Assembly (NCBI GenBank): GCA_963732155.1
Contig: CAVSYB010000015.1
Location: 434,001 to 498,000, forward strand
Origin: Roseiarcus sp963732155
Lineage (GTDB): Bacteria > Pseudomonadota > Alphaproteobacteria > Rhizobiales > Beijerinckiaceae
Direction: 5' to 3'
Length of the DNA stretch: 64,000 bases
The notes under the pieces are model-generated. The model was given only the letters and a program-made list of their open reading frames with translations. It searched no databases and was not told where the DNA came from. Both the position numbers and the translations under genes were made by a program. This document shows positions 61,731-64,000 of the stretch, piece by piece; within the stretch, counting starts at the first letter, position 1, and every line of letters starts with the position of its first letter.

Positions 61731-61870
61731 TGGCTTCGACTTTCCTTCGCCGCCTGCGCCGGGATGGCGCCGCCGCGGCGGCATGAGTTTCTCGCAACCT
61801 TATAGGACAATCAGTCGCAGCGAAAAATGGCGGTTTTGAGCAAATGACAAAATTTGACCGCCGCGTTCGA

Positions 61871-63547
61871 TCACATGTCGGGATAATTGGGGCCGCCGCC
61901 GCCTTCGGGCGGCGTCCAATCGATGTTCTCGGCGGGATCCTTGATGTCGCATGTCTTGCAGTGGATGCAGTTCTGCGCGTTGATGACGAAACGCGGCTCC
62001 GAACGCGTCGCCTCGTCGGCGTACACCACTTCGTAGACGCCGGCGGGGCAATAGAGTCTGGCCGGTTCGCCGTATTCGGGCAGGTTGACGCGGATCGGGA
62101 CGCTCGGGTCCTTCAAACGCAGGTGAACCGGCTGGTCCTCTTCGTGATTGGTGTTGGACAGGAACACCGACGAGGCCCTGTCGAAGGACACCCGGCCGTC
62201 GGGTTTTGGATAGACGATCGGCCTGACCTGCGCGAGGGGCTTCAGCGTCGCGCTGTCCGGCTTTCCGTGTTTCAAGGTGCCGAACAACGAGAACCCGGCC
62301 AGTTCGTTGGTCCACATGTCGAGGCCGCCGAGGGTTACGCCGACCGCCAGCCCGAGACGCGACCACAGCGGCTTGACGTTGCGGACCCTGAAGAGGTCGC
62401 GGCCGATATCGGAGCCGCGCCAGCTCGCCTCGTAGGCGGTCAATTCGTCGTTGGCGCGGCCGGCGTCCAGCGCCTCGCGCAGCTTCTCGGCCGCCAGCAT
62501 GCCCGAGAGCATCGCATTGTGCGAGCCCTTGATCCGCGCGAAATTGACGAAGCCGGCCGCGCAGCCGATCAGCGCGCCGCCGGGGAAGCTGAGCTTGGGA
62601 ACCGATTGCCAGCCGCCCGAACTGATCGCCCTCGCGCCATAGGCGAGGCGCTTGCCCCCGGCGAACGTCTCGGCGATCAGCGGGTGGGTCTTGAAGCGCT
62701 GAAATTCGTCGAACGGCGAAAGCGTCGGATTGTCGTAGTTCAGGTGCACGACGAAGCCGACCGAGACCAGCCCCTCGTCGTAATGGTAGAGGAAGGAGCC
62801 GCCGCTCGCTCCCGACGACAGCGGCCAGCCGAAACTGTGCTGGACGAGGCCCGGTTGAAACCTCGCGGGATCGACCTGCCAGATTTCCTTCAGCCCGATG
62901 CCGTATTTTTGCGGCTCGCGCCCCTCGTCGAGGCGATAGCGCGCGACGATCTGCTTGGTCAAAGAGCCGCGCGCGCCCTCGGCGAGCAGCAGGTATTTGC
63001 CGCGAAGCTCCATGCCGCGCGTAAAGCTGGCCTTGCGGCGGCCGTCGCGGCCGATCCCCATGTCGCCGGTGGCGACGCCGATCGCCTCGCCGTTGGCGCC
63101 AAACAGCACTTCCGTCGCGGCAAAGCCCGGATAGATCTCGACGCCGAGCGCTTCGGCCCGCGCCATCAGCCAGCGCGTCGTCGCGCCCAGCGAACCGATG
63201 AAATTGCCATGGTTGCTCATCAACCTGGGCATCGGCCAGTTGGGCAGCGTCACGCCGCCCGAGGGTCCGAGCACCAGGAAGCGATCCCTGACCACCGCGG
63301 TTTTCAGCGGGCGGTCGGGGTCGCCGCGCCAGTCGGGGATCAGCCGGTCGAGCCCGATCGGGTCGATCACCGCGCCCGACAGGATATGGGCGCCGACCCC
63401 TGAGCCTTTTTCGACGATCACCACCGAAATGTCGGCGTTGAGCTGCTTGAGCCTGATCGCGGCGGCAAGACCAGCCGGGCCGGCGCCGACGATGACGACA
63501 TCGAAGTCCATCGATTCGCGGGCGGGCGGTTCGGGTTCGACGGCCAT
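61871..63547 (-). CDS. electron transfer flavoprotein-ubiquinone oxidoreductase
   Basis: ETF-QO (558 residues) passes electrons from ETF, reduced by fatty acid and amino acid dehydrogenases, to ubiquinone at the membrane. The FAD motif is FDVVIVGAGPAGLAAAIRLK, with GAHILSGAVID downstream. RVFGWPLSSG-like HSFGWPLSSGASGGSFLYHY and the C-terminal ferredoxin-type 4Fe-4S cluster (CPAGVYEVVY and INAQNCIHCKTCDIKDP) are present. ATG 63547 follows AGGAAA. It is divergent from the uracil-DNA glycosylase gene. Confidence 0.96.
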   Translation of the reverse strand: MAVEPEPPARESMDFDVVIVGAGPAGLAAAIRLKQLNADISVVIVEKGSGVGAHILSGAVIDPIGLDRLIPDWRGDPDRPLKTAVVRDRFLVLGPSGGVTLPNWPMPRLMSNHGNFIGSLGATTRWLMARAEALGVEIYPGFAATEVLFGANGEAIGVATGDMGIGRDGRRKASFTRGMELRGKYLLLAEGARGSLTKQIVARYRLDEGREPQKYGIGLKEIWQVDPARFQPGLVQHSFGWPLSSGASGGSFLYHYDEGLVSVGFVVHLNYDNPTLSPFDEFQRFKTHPLIAETFAGGKRLAYGARAISSGGWQSVPKLSFPGGALIGCAAGFVNFARIKGSHNAMLSGMLAAEKLREALDAGRANDELTAYEASWRGSDIGRDLFRVRNVKPLWSRLGLAVGVTLGGLDMWTNELAGFSLFGTLKHGKPDSATLKPLAQVRPIVYPKPDGRVSFDRASSVFLSNTNHEEDQPVHLRLKDPSVPIRVNLPEYGEPARLYCPAGVYEVVYADEATRSEPRFVINAQNCIHCKTCDIKDPAENIDWTPPEGGGGPNYPDM

Positions 63548-63738
63548 TCCGGTTTCCTGGACGATGCGCGGCGAGGCGGCGGCGGGAAGCCTTTCGCCTC
63601 CTGGATGGGCAGGCTGTTTTGTACCGAAGCCGGCCAAATGTCGACTGACTCTTCGATCCCGCAAGCCGGCGTGCTAGAACCCGCGTCGGGCACGCCCCGC
63701 GCCCTTGCGCGTTGGGCGGCCGCTTTCGGGCCGATCCA

Positions 63739-64000
63739 TTGACGCCGCCAACAGACCCCGACCCGGCTTCCCCGCTCCCCGACGCGCAACGGGCGGCGGA
63801 GACCTTGCGCTGGTGGATCGAGGCGGGCGTCGATCTGGCGATCGACGAGACGCCGCACGACCGGTTCGCCGCGCCGCCGGCGCCGCGACCGGCCGCCGCG
63901 CCGGCCCGCTCTCTGGCTCCCGCCGGCCGGCCGGCGGCGCGCATCCAGCCGGCCGCCGCGGCGCCTGACGAGGCGAGGCGCTCGGCCGGCGCGCTCGCGG
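63739..64000 (+). CDS. uracil-DNA glycosylase, N-terminal part (partial)
   Basis: A plus-strand frame from a TTG at 63739 runs off the right edge. It encodes MTPPTDPDPASPLPDAQRAA, then a helix (ETLRWWIEAGVDLAIDETPH) and an alanine/proline-rich linker. This resembles the N-terminal extension of alphaproteobacterial family 4 uracil-DNA glycosylases, which are commonly divergent from ETF-QO. The catalytic domain is outside the window, so the call rests on the leader and context only. Confidence 0.55.
   Translation, partial: MTPPTDPDPASPLPDAQRAAETLRWWIEAGVDLAIDETPHDRFAAPPAPRPAAAPARSLAPAGRPAARIQPAAAAPDEARRSAGALA

Noticed and set aside
1..64000. tRNA, rRNA, CRISPR arrays, insertion sequences, prophage
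   Set aside because: No cloverleaf-like TTCGANTC arms in a tRNA context, no spaced direct repeats, no transposase or integrase motifs and no phage structural genes were seen.

Overview
The window is high-GC DNA from an alphaproteobacterium, most likely of the Hyphomicrobiales (Rhizobiales), possibly near Beijerinckiaceae/Methylocystaceae. The evidence is a heme-motif Fur-family regulator (Irr) divergent from fabA-fabB-fabI, a CysNC fusion, a chorismate mutase-hisC-tyrA cluster, MmcB, FtsE/FtsX beside a zinc-ribbon protein, and a hemE / ppsR-maf-aroE-coaE-dnaQ / secB block around a CtrA-type origin. I cannot assign genus or species from the sequence alone.

The window is the origin-proximal part of the main chromosome and almost all of it is core genome. 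The intergenic stretch between hemE and ppsR (42.69-43.11 kb) has the features of an alphaproteobacterial replication origin: a perfect TTAA-N7-TTAA CtrA box, several DnaA-box-like motifs, GANTC methylation sites and AT-rich tracts. About 28 kb to its left lie rsmG-parA-parB with two parS centromere sites, one exact and one with 15 of 16 bases.

Layout. 0-3.3 kb: mnmG (3' end outside the window) and mnmE, minus strand. 3.5-6.3 kb: cysD-cysNC (sulfate activation). 6.5-14.1 kb: a dppABCDF dipeptide transporter running into a GMC oxidoreductase and MmcB. 14.1-17.7 kb: parS sites, rsmG-parA-parB, convergent holA. 17.9-24.4 kb: leuB, an unknown membrane-anchored protein, metX-metW, an M20 amidohydrolase and uxuA. 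24.5-26.0 kb: a lone nucleotidyltransferase-fold/DUF1488 fusion gene with repeats in its promoter, the most accessory-looking locus here. 26.0-32.9 kb: an ABC-F protein, pgi, aminopeptidase P, hpt and a zinc-ribbon protein. 33.0-36.6 kb: ftsE-ftsX, an acyltransferase, a small unknown gene and a ChaC-like protein. 36.6-39.6 kb: chorismate mutase-hisC-tyrA. 39.7-42.7 kb: rho, hemJ, hemE. 43.1-46.8 kb: ppsR-maf-aroE-coaE-dnaQ as one overlapping run. 46.8-50.1 kb: secB, a DUF459 SGNH hydrolase and a lytic transglycosylase. 50.2-53.5 kb: fabI, fabB, fabA and divergent irr. 53.5-59.0 kb: glyQ-glyS, a tRNA methyltransferase, a DUF2007 protein and polyprenyl diphosphate synthase. 59.1-64.0 kb: ispE, a TPR lipoprotein-like protein, ETF-ubiquinone oxidoreductase and the start of a uracil-DNA glycosylase.

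The gene content combines growth-linked functions (replication, segregation, division, tRNA modification, fatty acid and heme synthesis) with cell-cycle signals. The window's only two perfect CtrA boxes both fall in intergenic regulatory DNA, at the origin and just upstream of ftsE. I found no rRNA, tRNA, CRISPR array, insertion sequence or prophage. Many long open frames antisense to real genes are by-products of the high GC content and are left out.
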